A stretch of 64,000 bases of DNA from Bradyrhizobium sp. OK095 (GCF_900109945.1 NZ_FOBX01000021.1:1-64000), one strand, 5' to 3'; positions 15,850-34,970 are shown, counted from the stretch's first letter. Notes: a model not told the origin generated them from the letters alone. Numbers and translations: made by a program.

Positions 15850-16368
15850 GTGGAACGAGCGGCAAAAAAGGAAGCGGTCGAACAGCTCAACAAGGCCTTC
15901 AAGGCCACGAGCGTCGCGGTCGTTGCCCAATATTCCGGCCTGACCGTTGCCCAGATGCAGAAGCTGCGCATGCAGATGAAGCAGGCTGGCGCCTCGGTGA
16001 AGGTCTCGAAGAACCGTCTCGCCAAAATTGCTCTTGAAGGCACTGACGTCGTTGCCATCGGTCCCATGCTCAAGGGACCGACCGTGATCGCCACTTCGGA
16101 CGATCCGGTAGCGGCGCCAAAGGTCGCCGTCGAATTCGCCAAGGCGAACGAAAAGTTCGTCATCATTGGCGGGTCGATGGGAACGACCGTCCTGAATGTC
16201 GACGGTGTGAAGGCGCTTGCCTCGCTGCCGTCGCTTGATGAACTGCGTGCCAAGATCGTCGGCCTCCTCGTGGCCCCGGCGACCAAGCTTGCGCAGCTCG
16301 CAAACGCGCCCGCGGGCAAGCTCGCGCGCGTCATCCAGGCCTATGCCTCAAAGAGCGAAGCGGCCTGA
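15850..16368 (+). CDS. rplJ: 50S ribosomal protein L10
   Basis: The 172-residue L10 anchors L7/L12 dimers to the ribosomal stalk. AAKKEAVEQLNKAF, VVAQYSGLTVAQMQKLR and KVSKNRLAKIALEG are typical. I chose GTG 15850 (MERAAKK) because GGAAAGAG sits at proper spacing and rhizobial L10 proteins start this way; ATG 15823 would add nine residues. The C-terminal helix binds L12, encoded 54 bp downstream. Confidence 0.95.
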   Translation: MERAAKKEAVEQLNKAFKATSVAVVAQYSGLTVAQMQKLRMQMKQAGASVKVSKNRLAKIALEGTDVVAIGPMLKGPTVIATSDDPVAAPKVAVEFAKANEKFVIIGGSMGTTVLNVDGVKALASLPSLDELRAKIVGLLVAPATKLAQLANAPAGKLARVIQAYASKSEAA

Positions 16369-16422
16369 CGCCCTTCGCAAAACTCAAACCCGAACCAGAC
16401 TTACATTCAAGGAAACTGAAAA

Positions 16423-16794
16423 ATGGCTGACTTGCAGAAGATCGTCGACGACCTGTCGGGCCTCACCGTGCTCGAAGCTGCTGAACTCGCGAAGCTCCTC
16501 GAAGAAAAGTGGGGCGTCTCGGCCGCCGCGGCCGTGGCCGTTGCCGGTCCCGCCGCTGCTGCCGCTGCTCCGGCGGAAGAGAAGACCGAGTTCACTGTCA
16601 TGCTGGCCGCCGCCGGCGACAAGAAGATCGAAGTCATCAAGGAAGTCCGCGCCATCACCGGCCTGGGCCTGAAGGAAGCAAAGGACCTCGTCGAGGGCGC
16701 GCCGAAGGCTGTCAAGGAAGGCGTGAACAAGGACGAAGCCGAGAAGCTCAAGGCCCAGCTCGAGAAGGCCGGCGCCAAGGTCGAACTCAAGTAA
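16423..16794 (+). CDS. rplL: 50S ribosomal protein L7/L12
   Basis: The 123-residue stalk protein recruits translation GTPases. It shows the N-terminal dimerisation helix, an Ala-rich flexible hinge (residues 34-52), and the C-terminal factor-binding domain with KIEVIKEVRAITGLGLKEAK. High expression is expected. It is followed by two hairpins in a 484-bp gap before rpoB, a typical attenuation point. Confidence 0.97.
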   Translation: MADLQKIVDDLSGLTVLEAAELAKLLEEKWGVSAAAAVAVAGPAAAAAAPAEEKTEFTVMLAAAGDKKIEVIKEVRAITGLGLKEAKDLVEGAPKAVKEGVNKDEAEKLKAQLEKAGAKVELK

Positions 16795-16810
16795 GCAACG
16801 CTTACTGGCG

Positions 16811-16846
16811 AGATCCCGGGCGAGCTTCAGGCGGAGCCCGGGATCT
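16811..16846 (+). terminator. Hairpin (attenuator) between rplL and rpoB
   Basis: AGATCCCGGGC (16811-16821) pairs with GCCCGGGATCT (16836-16846) around a 14-nt loop, just 16 bases after rplL. A second stem, CCACCC/GGGTGG, follows at 16851-16870. In E. coli a leaky terminator here lowers rpoBC relative to rplL; position and strength suggest the same, although no T-run is present. Confidence 0.55.
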
Positions 16847-17278
16847 TGGTCCACCCCTTGAAAGGGTGGGCCGGATGCAAAAGGCGTGCGACGGAACCTT
16901 CCGACGCAAGCCAAACACGAAAAAGTGTGGGGATTGGAGGGTTACCCCCTCGAATCTGCACTATTGTCGCCCCATATCGGTTCGGCAGCACGAAAGCGCG
17001 GTGGGCAGGGATGTCAGATTTCCCTGTAAGCCGTTGGGAGAGCAGGCTATTTCGGGCTTTTGCAGTCCGTGAAAACGATCATAGAGACGGGCGGGCGTGC
17101 CTATGCGCCCCGCGCGTCGTTTTGCGTTTTGAAGGTCTGAAGAACAGATTCAGGACATGACGGCCTGAAACTGAGTTTCCGACCCCCAAGGCGGGTTCGA
17201 AAAAATTCAACCCGGGGAGCGGCGGCAGCTGCGTTCCGGACGGCGCGCCCAGAGCGGGCGACGAAATGAGAGGCCACG
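16847..17278 (+). other. rpoB leader region, no gene
   Basis: Apart from the hairpin at 16851-16870, this stretch contains no credible coding frame and no promoter I can defend. It is Gly/Arg-biased in all frames. The end (17205-17278) provides the purine-rich ribosome-binding region GATGAGAGGCCACG before the rpoB ATG. Confidence 0.4.
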
Positions 17279-21394
<4,116 letters not shown>

Positions 21395-21405
21395 CGCGAC
21401 CTATC

Positions 21406-21430
21406 ATGCCCGGCCTTAACGGCCGGGCAT
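21406..21430 (+). promoter_or_regulatory. Hairpin between rpoB and rpoC
   Basis: ATGCCCGGCC (21406-21415), loop TTAAC, GGCCGGGCAT (21421-21430): perfect 10-bp stem 12 bases after the rpoB stop. It lacks a T-run, so an RNA-processing or stability element is more likely than a terminator. Confidence 0.5.
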
Positions 21431-21523
21431 CGGCGCCCCACCCGAGGCCTTGAGGGCAGGGCGCCCCGCTTATGTGATTTTCGAATTTGCTGCCGGAGGC
21501 GACCGGCACGCGAGGAGAAGACG

Positions 21524-25720
<4,197 letters not shown>

Positions 25721-25750
25721 TGGTTCATCCGTAGGACTACGAGGATAACG

Positions 25751-25777
25751 AAAAGGCCGGCGCAAGCCGGCCTTTTT
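25751..25777 (+). terminator. Rho-independent terminator of rpoBC
   Basis: AAAAGGCCGGC (25751-25761), GCAA loop, GCCGGCCTTTT (25766-25776) followed by T: an 11-bp stem with a U-tract, 30 bases after the rpoC stop. Textbook intrinsic terminator. Confidence 0.9.
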
Positions 25778-25911
25778 GCTGCTTTGTTTCCCTGTTGCGG
25801 TGCGGGATCAACCTTTGTTCATCTTCCCTTCAGTCGCAAAAGCGCTTCTGCTAGGGGAGCTTAGACCGGTGATCCCGTGACGGGGGCAGGGCCGGAGACC
25901 ACGGAACTGAC

Positions 25912-27972
25912 ATGCTTGATCTCGCAATCGTAGGCGGCGGCCCCGGCGGGCTGATGAGCGCCTGGTATCTGAAGAAGAAGCTCGGCGATCTCTGCCGCAT
26001 CACGATCTATGAGGCGTCCGACCGGCTCGGTGGCAAGATCGTCACGCGCAAATTCGATTCGGCGCCGGCGATGTACGAGGCCGGCGTCGCCGAGATCTAC
26101 GACTACTCGATGACGGGTCCGGATCCCCTGCGCGAGCTGATCCAGCATTTCGGTTTGCAGACCATTCCGATGGACGCCGAGCAGGTGCAGTTCGGCGGCG
26201 AGCTCCTCAACGACGTCGCCGGCATGCGCCGCAAATACGGCGCCAAGACTGCGGCCGCGATCGAGGCGTTCCGCAAGCGCTGCGCCGAGGCGATGTCGCC
26301 AATCGAATATTACGAGGGCGTCGGCGCGCACGACAACGAGAATCCCTGGGCCTACAAGACCGCCGAGCAGGTGCTCGACGAGGAGGTCGAGGACGAGACC
26401 GCAAAGCGTTTCTTCAAGGTGATGGCGCGCTCGGACCTCGCGACCGAGACCCACAACACCAACGGCCTCAACGCGCTGAAGAACTATCTGATGGATGTCG
26501 ATGGCTATATCGGCCTCTATTCCATCCAGAACGGCAACGAGCAGCTGATCGAGTGCCTCCAGTCGGAGGTCAATGCCGACATCCAGCTCAATCACCGCGT
26601 GCTCACCGTCGGCAAGGCGCCGACCGGCCGCTACCAGCTCAAGATGATGAACGGCAAGGGACCGGAGACGCGCGACTTCGACCTCGTGCTGATGTGCCTG
26701 CCGCATTCCTGGCTCTCCACCGTGGGCTGGGAGGGCGAGCAGCTCCGCAAGTCGATGGTCAAGCACGTCTCGTATTTCGACCGTCCCGCGCATTATTTGC
26801 GTGTCTCGATCCTGTTCGACACGCCGTTCTGGGACGAGAAGATTCCCGGTGCCTGGTTCATGTCGGAGGCGTTCGGCGGCTGCTGCGTCTACAACGAGGG
26901 CGCACGCCACGACGTCGGCAAGCACGGCGTCCTGAACTGGCTGATTCCCGGTTCCGATGCGCTGGCCTTCGCCAATCTGTCGGACCAGGAGTTGATCGAC
27001 GCCGCGTTGAAATCGCTGCCGGCCTCGCTCGGCGATGCGCGCGCGCATTTCGTGGAAGGCAAGATCCACCGCTGGCTGTCGTCGGTGAACGCGATCCCGG
27101 GCGGCCTGCCTGTGCGCGACGTCATGACCAACCATCGCCCTGAGCCGAAGGAGCATCCCGGCATCGTGGTGGTCGGCGACTATCTGTTCGATTCGACGCT
27201 GAACGGGCTGCTCGACTCCTCGGATGCGGCGACCGACATCATCCTGACCGAGATGATGCGCCTGCGCCGCGAGCGCGCACAGGACGACAAGCCGGTTTCC
27301 GACAAGATCGACCGCGCCTATTTCGAGAACTATCGCGGCCTTGGTCCATACAGCGAAGCGTGGAAGCACTTCACCGATCCCGATTATCTCGCCAAGCTGA
27401 TCGGTATCGTCTGGGGCAAGGCGAAGGGCGCGAAGCTGCTGGTCGCGGGCTCCGCCAGCGGTGAGCTGGTCGGCGCGCTGCGCGAGCGCGGCATCGACGC
27501 CTTCGGCATCGAGAACAACCGCGCCATCCACGCCAAAACGCCGAAGGCGCTGAGGAAGTACAACAAGCTCGGCTCGATCATCGACATGCCGTTCAAGGAC
27601 GGCAGCTTCGACTTCGTGTTCGAGACCAGCCTCTGCCATCTTTCCCCGAAGCAGGTGGTCCGCGCGATCCGCGAGCTCAACCGCGTGGTCAAGACCGGCC
27701 TCGTGTTCGGCTCGATCACCTCGGACATGGCTTCAGTTGTGATCGATCGCTACGACCTGTTGCGCGGGGTCAAGAAGCTCGGCACCTGGTGGGAATGGTC
27801 CGAGCTGTTCTTCGGCAACGGCTTCGACCTGTCGATGCATCGCAAGGACTGCGCAGATGCGCTCTGGGAGGCGACGCTCGCCGCCAACAAGGGCCCGGGC
27901 CAGTGGTACGCCGACGCCGACTCTTTGCGCTATTCCTTCTTCGACAAGGTCGAGGACGAGGACGACGACTAG
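25912..27972 (+). CDS. Flavin amine-oxidase-like / SAM methyltransferase fusion
   Basis: A two-domain 686-residue protein. Residues 1-445 form an NAD(P)/FAD-binding amine oxidase or protoporphyrinogen-oxidase-like domain: LAIVGGGPGGLMSAWYL dinucleotide motif, then YEASDRLGGKI, and a C-terminal GIVVVGDYLFDSTLNGLLDS that closes the FAD site. Residues 480-670 look like a class I methyltransferase: motif I KLLVAGSASGELVGAL at about 509, acidic loop FGIENNRAIHAK, and DMPFKDGSFDFVFETSL at about 558. The C-terminus is acidic (KVEDEDDD). It lies between rpoC and an ABC exporter, suggesting modification then export of a small molecule. Substrate unknown; the fusion is what I see, the pathway is inference. 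Confidence 0.75.
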   Translation: MLDLAIVGGGPGGLMSAWYLKKKLGDLCRITIYEASDRLGGKIVTRKFDSAPAMYEAGVAEIYDYSMTGPDPLRELIQHFGLQTIPMDAEQVQFGGELLNDVAGMRRKYGAKTAAAIEAFRKRCAEAMSPIEYYEGVGAHDNENPWAYKTAEQVLDEEVEDETAKRFFKVMARSDLATETHNTNGLNALKNYLMDVDGYIGLYSIQNGNEQLIECLQSEVNADIQLNHRVLTVGKAPTGRYQLKMMNGKGPETRDFDLVLMCLPHSWLSTVGWEGEQLRKSMVKHVSYFDRPAHYLRVSILFDTPFWDEKIPGAWFMSEAFGGCCVYNEGARHDVGKHGVLNWLIPGSDALAFANLSDQELIDAALKSLPASLGDARAHFVEGKIHRWLSSVNAIPGGLPVRDVMTNHRPEPKEHPGIVVVGDYLFDSTLNGLLDSSDAATDIILTEMMRLRRERAQDDKPVSDKIDRAYFENYRGLGPYSEAWKHFTDPDYLAKLIGIVWGKAKGAKLLVAGSASGELVGALRERGIDAFGIENNRAIHAKTPKALRKYNKLGSIIDMPFKDGSFDFVFETSLCHLSPKQVVRAIRELNRVVKTGLVFGSITSDMASVVIDRYDLLRGVKKLGTWWEWSELFFGNGFDLSMHRKDCADALWEATLAANKGPGQWYADADSLRYSFFDKVEDEDDD

Positions 27973-28104
27973 CCGCAAGATGGAAACGGACGAGCCAATT
28001 GCTTTGCCGAATTCATTCTGATCGCATAGAATCAGTGCAATAGCGGTTGCCGCTATTTCCTGCTTTCTCTGCGGTCATGCCGGCCGTCAGCATCGGTTGG
28101 TTTC

Positions 28105-30135
28105 ATGGCGTCCAGGCCTCCCTCTCCCGACAAACAGAAGCTCGCTGCGCAAGAGGCGGCCGAGCGCGACGACAAGCTCGCCCCCGTCAAGCCGGACCTT
28201 GAAGACGACGAGGACGACGAAGACGAGGATGATGACGAGCTGGAGCTCGACGACGATGATGATGAGGACGAGGATCTCGTCGTCTTTACCGCGCGCGAGG
28301 CCGCCGGCGCGCTCGCTACCATCCTGGGTTTCGTCAAACCCTTCCTCGTCAACTACAAGCGGATGCTGTCATTCGTGGCGTTCGGCGTCGTCGTCGAGAC
28401 GCTGTTCAACGTCATCATGCCGCTCAGCCTGAAGTATCTGATCGACGACGCGCTCGGCGAGGAAGACTTCCAGGCGCTGTACAAGATCCTCGGCGTGCTC
28501 GCTGTTGCCGGCATCTTCACCTCGATCGTCGCGGTCTGGTATGAGCGCTGGGACGCACGGCTTGCTGCCTGCATCATCTCCGACGTCCGCAAGCGCCTGT
28601 TCGAGCATGTCCAGGATCTGCCGACGGCCTATTTCGGCCGCACCAAGCGCGGCGAGATCCTGTCGCGCTTCTCGGTCGACCAGGCTGCCTTCGAAGGCTC
28701 GGTCAAGACCTTTGCCAACAGCGCGGCGCTGCCGTTCCTGGAACTCATCGCCGGCATCATCCTGATGTTTTTCTTGAACTGGCAGCTCGCGGTGGTCGCG
28801 CTGCTGGTGTTCCCGATCACGCTGATCGGCCCGCGCATCCTCACCCCGAAGGCGGTGCAGGCCAATTACGAGCAGAAGCAGAACGAAAGCGCGTTGCTCG
28901 GCATGGTGCAGGAGAACGTGGCCGCGCAGGCGGTGATCAAGGCATTCAGCCTGCAACGCAAGATGTTCGGATTCTTCGCCTTCCGCAACGACGAGACACG
29001 CCGCAAGATCGCGTCAGCCGCGTTCCTCTCGACCATGGTGGAGCGGACGGTCACCATCTCGGTCTTGATGCTGCACCTCGTGGTGCTCGCTATCGGCGCG
29101 TATCTGGCGACCAAGGGCCAGATCACCATCGGCACTTTCGTCACCTTCGAGAGCGCGTTCTGGGAGGTCTCCTACAACATCGCCCATGTGATGCACTTTA
29201 TCCCGGTGTCGATCTCCTCGGCCGCCGCGATCCGCCACATGCAGGAACTGCTGGATGAGCCGACGCGCGGTGCCGATCGTCCCGGCGCGCCCGACCTGCC
29301 GCGCGTCACCAATGACATCACCTTCGACCATGTCACGTTCCAGTACGAAGGCAGCCAGACGCCGGTGCTGGACAATCTCAGCCTCAAGCTCAATGTCGGC
29401 AAGCGCATCGCCATCGTCGGCCCCTCGGGCTCCGGCAAGAGCACGCTGCTCAACCTGATCCTGCGGCTCTACGTGCCCGACGAGGGCCGCGTCACCATCG
29501 ACGGCGTGGACGTGCGCAAGGTGACGCTGGATTCGCTGCGCCGGAGCATGGCGGTCGTGTTCCAGGAGAACATGCTGTTCAACATGTCGATCCGCGAGAA
29601 CATCCGGCTCGGCAAGGAGGGCGCGACCGATGCGGAGGTGGAGGAGGCCGCCAAGAAGGCCGAAATCCACCGCTACATCATGAGCCTTCCGCAGCGTTAC
29701 GACACGCCGGTCGGGGAGCGCGGCGACACGCTCTCCGGCGGCCAGCGCCAGCGCATCGCGATCGCGCGCGCGATCATCCGTAACCCGTCCGTGCTGCTGC
29801 TGGACGAGGCCACCTCGGCGCTGGACCAGACCACGGAAGCCGCGATCAACCGCACGCTGCTCAAGGTCGCCAAGGGCCGCACCATGATCTGGTCGACCCA
29901 TCGCCTGAGCTCGGTGGTCGAGATGGACGAGATCATCGTGATTTCAGGGGGCAGGGCGATCGAGCGCGGCTCCCACGCCGCGCTGCTGGCCGAGAACGGC
30001 ACCTACCGCAAGCTGTGGAACGACCAGACTCACCAGCCGCATGGCGCGGCGGCTCAGGCCGATGACGACAGCGACGATGACGAGGATGAAGACGACCTCG
30101 AGGATGATGAGGACGAGGACGACGAGGAGGAGTGA
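28105..30135 (+). CDS. ABC exporter (TMD-NBD) with acidic N- and C-terminal tails
   Basis: The 676-residue half-transporter has six predicted spans between residues 85 and 370 (for example FLELIAGIILMFFLNWQL), then a nucleotide-binding domain: Walker A GPSGSGKST at 439, signature LSGGQRQRIAIARAI at 543, Walker B VLLLDEATSALD at 563, and the H-loop in STHRLSS. This is an MsbA/lipid-type exporter acting as a homodimer. Unusually, residues 31-58 and 651-676 are almost pure Asp/Glu. The 3-prime acidic tail overlaps the convergent flavoprotein gene by 82 bp. It follows the fusion gene by 132 bp and may share its transcript. Confidence 0.88.
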   Translation: MASRPPSPDKQKLAAQEAAERDDKLAPVKPDLEDDEDDEDEDDDELELDDDDDEDEDLVVFTAREAAGALATILGFVKPFLVNYKRMLSFVAFGVVVETLFNVIMPLSLKYLIDDALGEEDFQALYKILGVLAVAGIFTSIVAVWYERWDARLAACIISDVRKRLFEHVQDLPTAYFGRTKRGEILSRFSVDQAAFEGSVKTFANSAALPFLELIAGIILMFFLNWQLAVVALLVFPITLIGPRILTPKAVQANYEQKQNESALLGMVQENVAAQAVIKAFSLQRKMFGFFAFRNDETRRKIASAAFLSTMVERTVTISVLMLHLVVLAIGAYLATKGQITIGTFVTFESAFWEVSYNIAHVMHFIPVSISSAAAIRHMQELLDEPTRGADRPGAPDLPRVTNDITFDHVTFQYEGSQTPVLDNLSLKLNVGKRIAIVGPSGSGKSTLLNLILRLYVPDEGRVTIDGVDVRKVTLDSLRRSMAVVFQENMLFNMSIRENIRLGKEGATDAEVEEAAKKAEIHRYIMSLPQRYDTPVGERGDTLSGGQRQRIAIARAIIRNPSVLLLDEATSALDQTTEAAINRTLLKVAKGRTMIWSTHRLSSVVEMDEIIVISGGRAIERGSHAALLAENGTYRKLWNDQTHQPHGAAAQADDDSDDDEDEDDLEDDEDEDDEEE

Positions 30136-31286
30136 CCGAGGAAGTTCGCTCCTCCGAGCGGCCGTAACAGCCCCTGAGCCGACCAGGCGATGAAGCGCGC
30201 CCAGCGCTGCGCGGTCCAGTAGGGGCTCGTGGCGATCGACACTGAGCGGAAGTCGAACGCCTTCGCCGCCGACCATTCATCGCAATCCCGTTTGACCGGA
30301 TCGGCGTAGAAGCCGGCGATCTTGGCCGCATCCATGCCGTCGGAGGCGAGCCATTGCGGGATGTAGACATTGCAGAGCCGCTCGACGTCGGTGAAGACCT
30401 TGTCACAGCCGGTGCCAGCGACGGGGCAAGAGGTCGAGAACGCATCGCCGACCAGCGCGAGGCCGTGCAGGCCGCCGGCATCGTTCACATAGAGATCGAC
30501 CGGGCGAATCTTCAGCTCGCCAGAGATGTCGAAGGCGCCGGTGATGCGTTTGAGCCGGGGCAGGGCGGCATTCAGCGTCTCGGCCGGTGCGCGGCGCAGA
30601 TCGTGCAGCCAGGGATCGTCGAAGCCGCGATAGACGAACAGATTGGCGCGCATCCGCGTGCCGACCGGAAACAGCGTGATGTAGGGGATGCGGTCGCTCG
30701 GCCGCTCCGAGAAATAGGTCAGCGCCGGGAAGCCGAACGCATTCCGCCCGGCCGGCACCACGTCGAATCCGATCGAGATCGAATGGCAGGCGCTGACGAT
30801 CTTTCGTGTGATTCCGAGCTGGTGGCGCAGGCCGACATTGAGGCCGTTGGCGAGTACGACCAGGCGGGCGGAGAGCGTCTCGCCGTTGGAGAGCACGACC
30901 TTCTGCCGCTCCGAGCTGGTCTCGAGCGAGACAGCCTTGGCCCAGATGCGCTCGACGCTGGCAGGGATTTCGTCGCGGACCGCGTTGACCAGGGAATCAT
31001 AAAGGATGTTGAACTGCCGGCTCGGTGCCTTGTCGAGCAGGTGGCCGAATCGGGCGATCCAGTTCTCGCCGGCAAAAGTCGCCCGCCGCAGCACCGATTC
31101 TCCGATTCCCGTCCTCAGGAATCGGTCGACCTGGGTGTGACCGCTGAGTTTTTCGACCCGAAAGTCCGCCGGATAGCTCTCATGCGGATCGATCAACACC
31201 GCCGAAATGCCGGCGCGGCCGAGCATTGCGGCGGCGGTCGAGCCGGATAAGCCCCCGCCGATAATGGCAATGTCGGTGTACCGCAT
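30054..31286 (-). CDS. FAD-dependent oxidoreductase/monooxygenase-like protein with poly-Ser tail
   Basis: The 410-residue protein has the PHBH-type fold seen in geranylgeranyl reductases and flavin halogenases: N-terminal DIAIIGGGLSGSTAAAML, a middle ARLVVLANGLNVGLR, and the GD motif in ALVGDAFSTSCPVAGTGCD. It probably oxidises, reduces or hydroxylates a hydrophobic small molecule. The last 24 residues are nearly all Ser because the gene ends inside the acidic-tail repeat of the convergent ABC gene (82-bp overlap); the enzymatic fold seems complete before that. ATG 31286 starts MRYTDIAI. Substrate unknown. Confidence 0.82.
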   Translation of the reverse strand: MRYTDIAIIGGGLSGSTAAAMLGRAGISAVLIDPHESYPADFRVEKLSGHTQVDRFLRTGIGESVLRRATFAGENWIARFGHLLDKAPSRQFNILYDSLVNAVRDEIPASVERIWAKAVSLETSSERQKVVLSNGETLSARLVVLANGLNVGLRHQLGITRKIVSACHSISIGFDVVPAGRNAFGFPALTYFSERPSDRIPYITLFPVGTRMRANLFVYRGFDDPWLHDLRRAPAETLNAALPRLKRITGAFDISGELKIRPVDLYVNDAGGLHGLALVGDAFSTSCPVAGTGCDKVFTDVERLCNVYIPQWLASDGMDAAKIAGFYADPVKRDCDEWSAAKAFDFRSVSIATSPYWTAQRWARFIAWSAQGLLRPLGGANFLGHSSSSSSSSSSSRSSSSSSSSLSSSA

Positions 31287-31969
31287 GACGCAAATCTCTG
31301 CCGAAGGTGGCAGATTGGCGCATCAACAGGAAAAAAAGCCTTAGCAGGAGTTATAAAAGTATATTTCTTCCGGGTATAAATAGGTCGCTGGGGTAGCGGA
31401 ACAGGCCCGGCGTTGCCATATCGGGGAGGTGCGGCGAGTGCGGTAAACATCGGTTTGGGCAGTGCCAGAAGCGGTTTCTGACTGTCGTTTCGCCTTGACT
31501 TGATCGATTCCCACTTATAGAAAGCGCCTCACTTACACGACAGGCGGTGAGCATTGCCAACGTCGGAACGGGCCACCCGTTGATCCCAGGGATTAGATCC
31601 CCAGGGGTCGCTAAAGCGGGCACCAACCTCGACGAATGCCGCTCAAACGCTGTCGATTATAGCTAGGCAATGCCAGTGCGATTTTAGATCTCTTGAGCTT
31701 GTTCTCTCGAGATCGAATTCGGATGCATGACCTCGGTACGCGGGCCGCGGCTTTACGCTGATCGGCTTCAATATCGCGGTCCTCTGTGGCGTCGTAACGC
31801 TTTCCGCTCGGTGATGGAGCGGTTGGCGCAATTTCGCTTTGTGCGGATTGTTCCGTGCGGGCGGCCTCGTCGGGCGGGTGGCTCGAAAGAATTTGCGGTT
31901 CCGTCAAGGGGTCGCGCTCAAGACAGCGGATCCGGAAGGGTTCGCCACAGAACAAAGGGTAAGGCCAGG
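31287..31969. other. 683-bp intergenic region ahead of rpsL
   Basis: The left part (31340-31382) is unusually AT-rich (TTATAAAAGTATATTTC, then GGGTATAAATAG) and may hold the minus-strand promoter for the flavoprotein gene. The candidate str-operon promoter sits at 31495-31521. From there to rpsL, about 450 bases form a long leader with no credible gene; the in-frame extension of rpsL from 31727 is Arg-rich and lacks protein character. Confidence 0.5.
31495..31521 (+). promoter_or_regulatory. Candidate promoter of rpsL-rpsG-fusA-tuf
   Basis: TTGACT (31495-31500, part of CTTGAC, the usual alphaproteobacterial -35) and TATAGA (31516-31521) are separated by 15 bp, slightly short. It is the only well-matched pair in the gap and would start a leader of about 440 nt. 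Confidence 0.5.
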
Positions 31970-32341
31970 ATGCCGACGATCAACCAGCTGATCGCTCAAC
32001 CGCGTGAAGTGCAGAAGTCGCGCAAGAAGGTGCCGGCGCTGCAGCAGTCGCCGCAGAAGCGTGGTGTTTGCACCCGCGTCTACACCACGACCCCGAAGAA
32101 GCCGAACTCGGCGCTTCGTAAGGTCGCCAAGGTGCGCCTGACCAACGGTTTCGAGGTGATCGGCTACATCCCGGGTGAGGGCCACAACCTTCAGGAGCAC
32201 TCGGTGGTCATGATCCGCGGCGGCCGCGTCAAGGATTTGCCCGGCGTTCGCTACCACATCCTCCGCGGCGTTCTGGATACCCAGGGCGTCAAGAACCGTA
32301 AGCAGCGTCGTTCGAAGTACGGCGCGAAGCGTCCGAAGTAA
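31970..32341 (+). CDS. rpsL: 30S ribosomal protein S12
   Basis: The 123-residue S12 sits at the decoding centre. MPTINQLIAQPR is the universal start; TTTPKKPNSALRKVAK holds the lysine that mutates in streptomycin resistance, and it is wild type here. Start 31970 is preceded by AAGG. First gene of the str operon; rpsG follows by 15 bp. Confidence 0.97.
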   Translation: MPTINQLIAQPREVQKSRKKVPALQQSPQKRGVCTRVYTTTPKKPNSALRKVAKVRLTNGFEVIGYIPGEGHNLQEHSVVMIRGGRVKDLPGVRYHILRGVLDTQGVKNRKQRRSKYGAKRPK

Positions 32342-32356
32342 GCGGGAACCAGCTCA

Positions 32357-32827
32357 ATGTCTCGTCGCCACTCAGCGGAAAAGCGCGAAGTCCTTCCCGA
32401 TCCGAAGTTCGGGAACATCATCGTCACGAAGTTCATGAACTCGGTGATGTACGCCGGCAAGAAGTCGGTCGCCGAAGGCATCGTCTACGGTGCGTTCGGT
32501 ATCATCGAAGCCAAGACCAAGCAGAGCCCGCTCGGCGTGTTCGAGCAGGCACTCGAGAACGTCATGCCGACGATCGAAGTGCGTTCGCGCCGCGTCGGCG
32601 GCGCGACCTACCAGGTCCCGGTCGAAGTTCGCACGGTGCGTCGTCAGGCCCTGGGCATCCGTTGGTTGATCTCGGCTGCGCGCGATCGCAACGAGAAGAC
32701 GATGACCGAGCGGCTCTCCGCCGAGCTCCTGGACGCATCAAACAACCGTGGCAACGCCGTCAAGAAGCGTGAAGACGTGCACCGGATGGCGGAAGCCAAC
32801 CGTGCCTTCTCGCACTATCGCTGGTAA
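32357..32827 (+). CDS. rpsG: 30S ribosomal protein S7
   Basis: The 156-residue S7 nucleates assembly of the 30S head and contacts the E-site. MSRRHSAEKREVLPDPKFGN and RSRRVGGATYQVPVEVR are standard. In E. coli S7 represses its own operon at the rpsL-rpsG junction; only 15 bp separate them here, so that mechanism would have little room. Confidence 0.97.
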   Translation: MSRRHSAEKREVLPDPKFGNIIVTKFMNSVMYAGKKSVAEGIVYGAFGIIEAKTKQSPLGVFEQALENVMPTIEVRSRRVGGATYQVPVEVRTVRRQALGIRWLISAARDRNEKTMTERLSAELLDASNNRGNAVKKREDVHRMAEANRAFSHYRW

Positions 32828-32857
32828 CGGCGAAACACGGAATCTAAGGAACACTCC

Positions 32858-34930
<2,073 letters not shown>

Positions 34931-34970
34931 TTATCGTCGGTCTCGAACTGACGATTGAACGGAGAGTCAA

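Noticed and set aside
28053..28352. Minus-strand open frame with about 24 consecutive Ser
   Set aside because: It is the antisense reading of the ABC exporter acidic N-terminus and has no fold, family motif or ribosome-binding site.
31727..31969. N-terminal extension of rpsL
   Set aside because: S12 universally starts at MPTINQL (31970); the extension is Arg-rich leader sequence.
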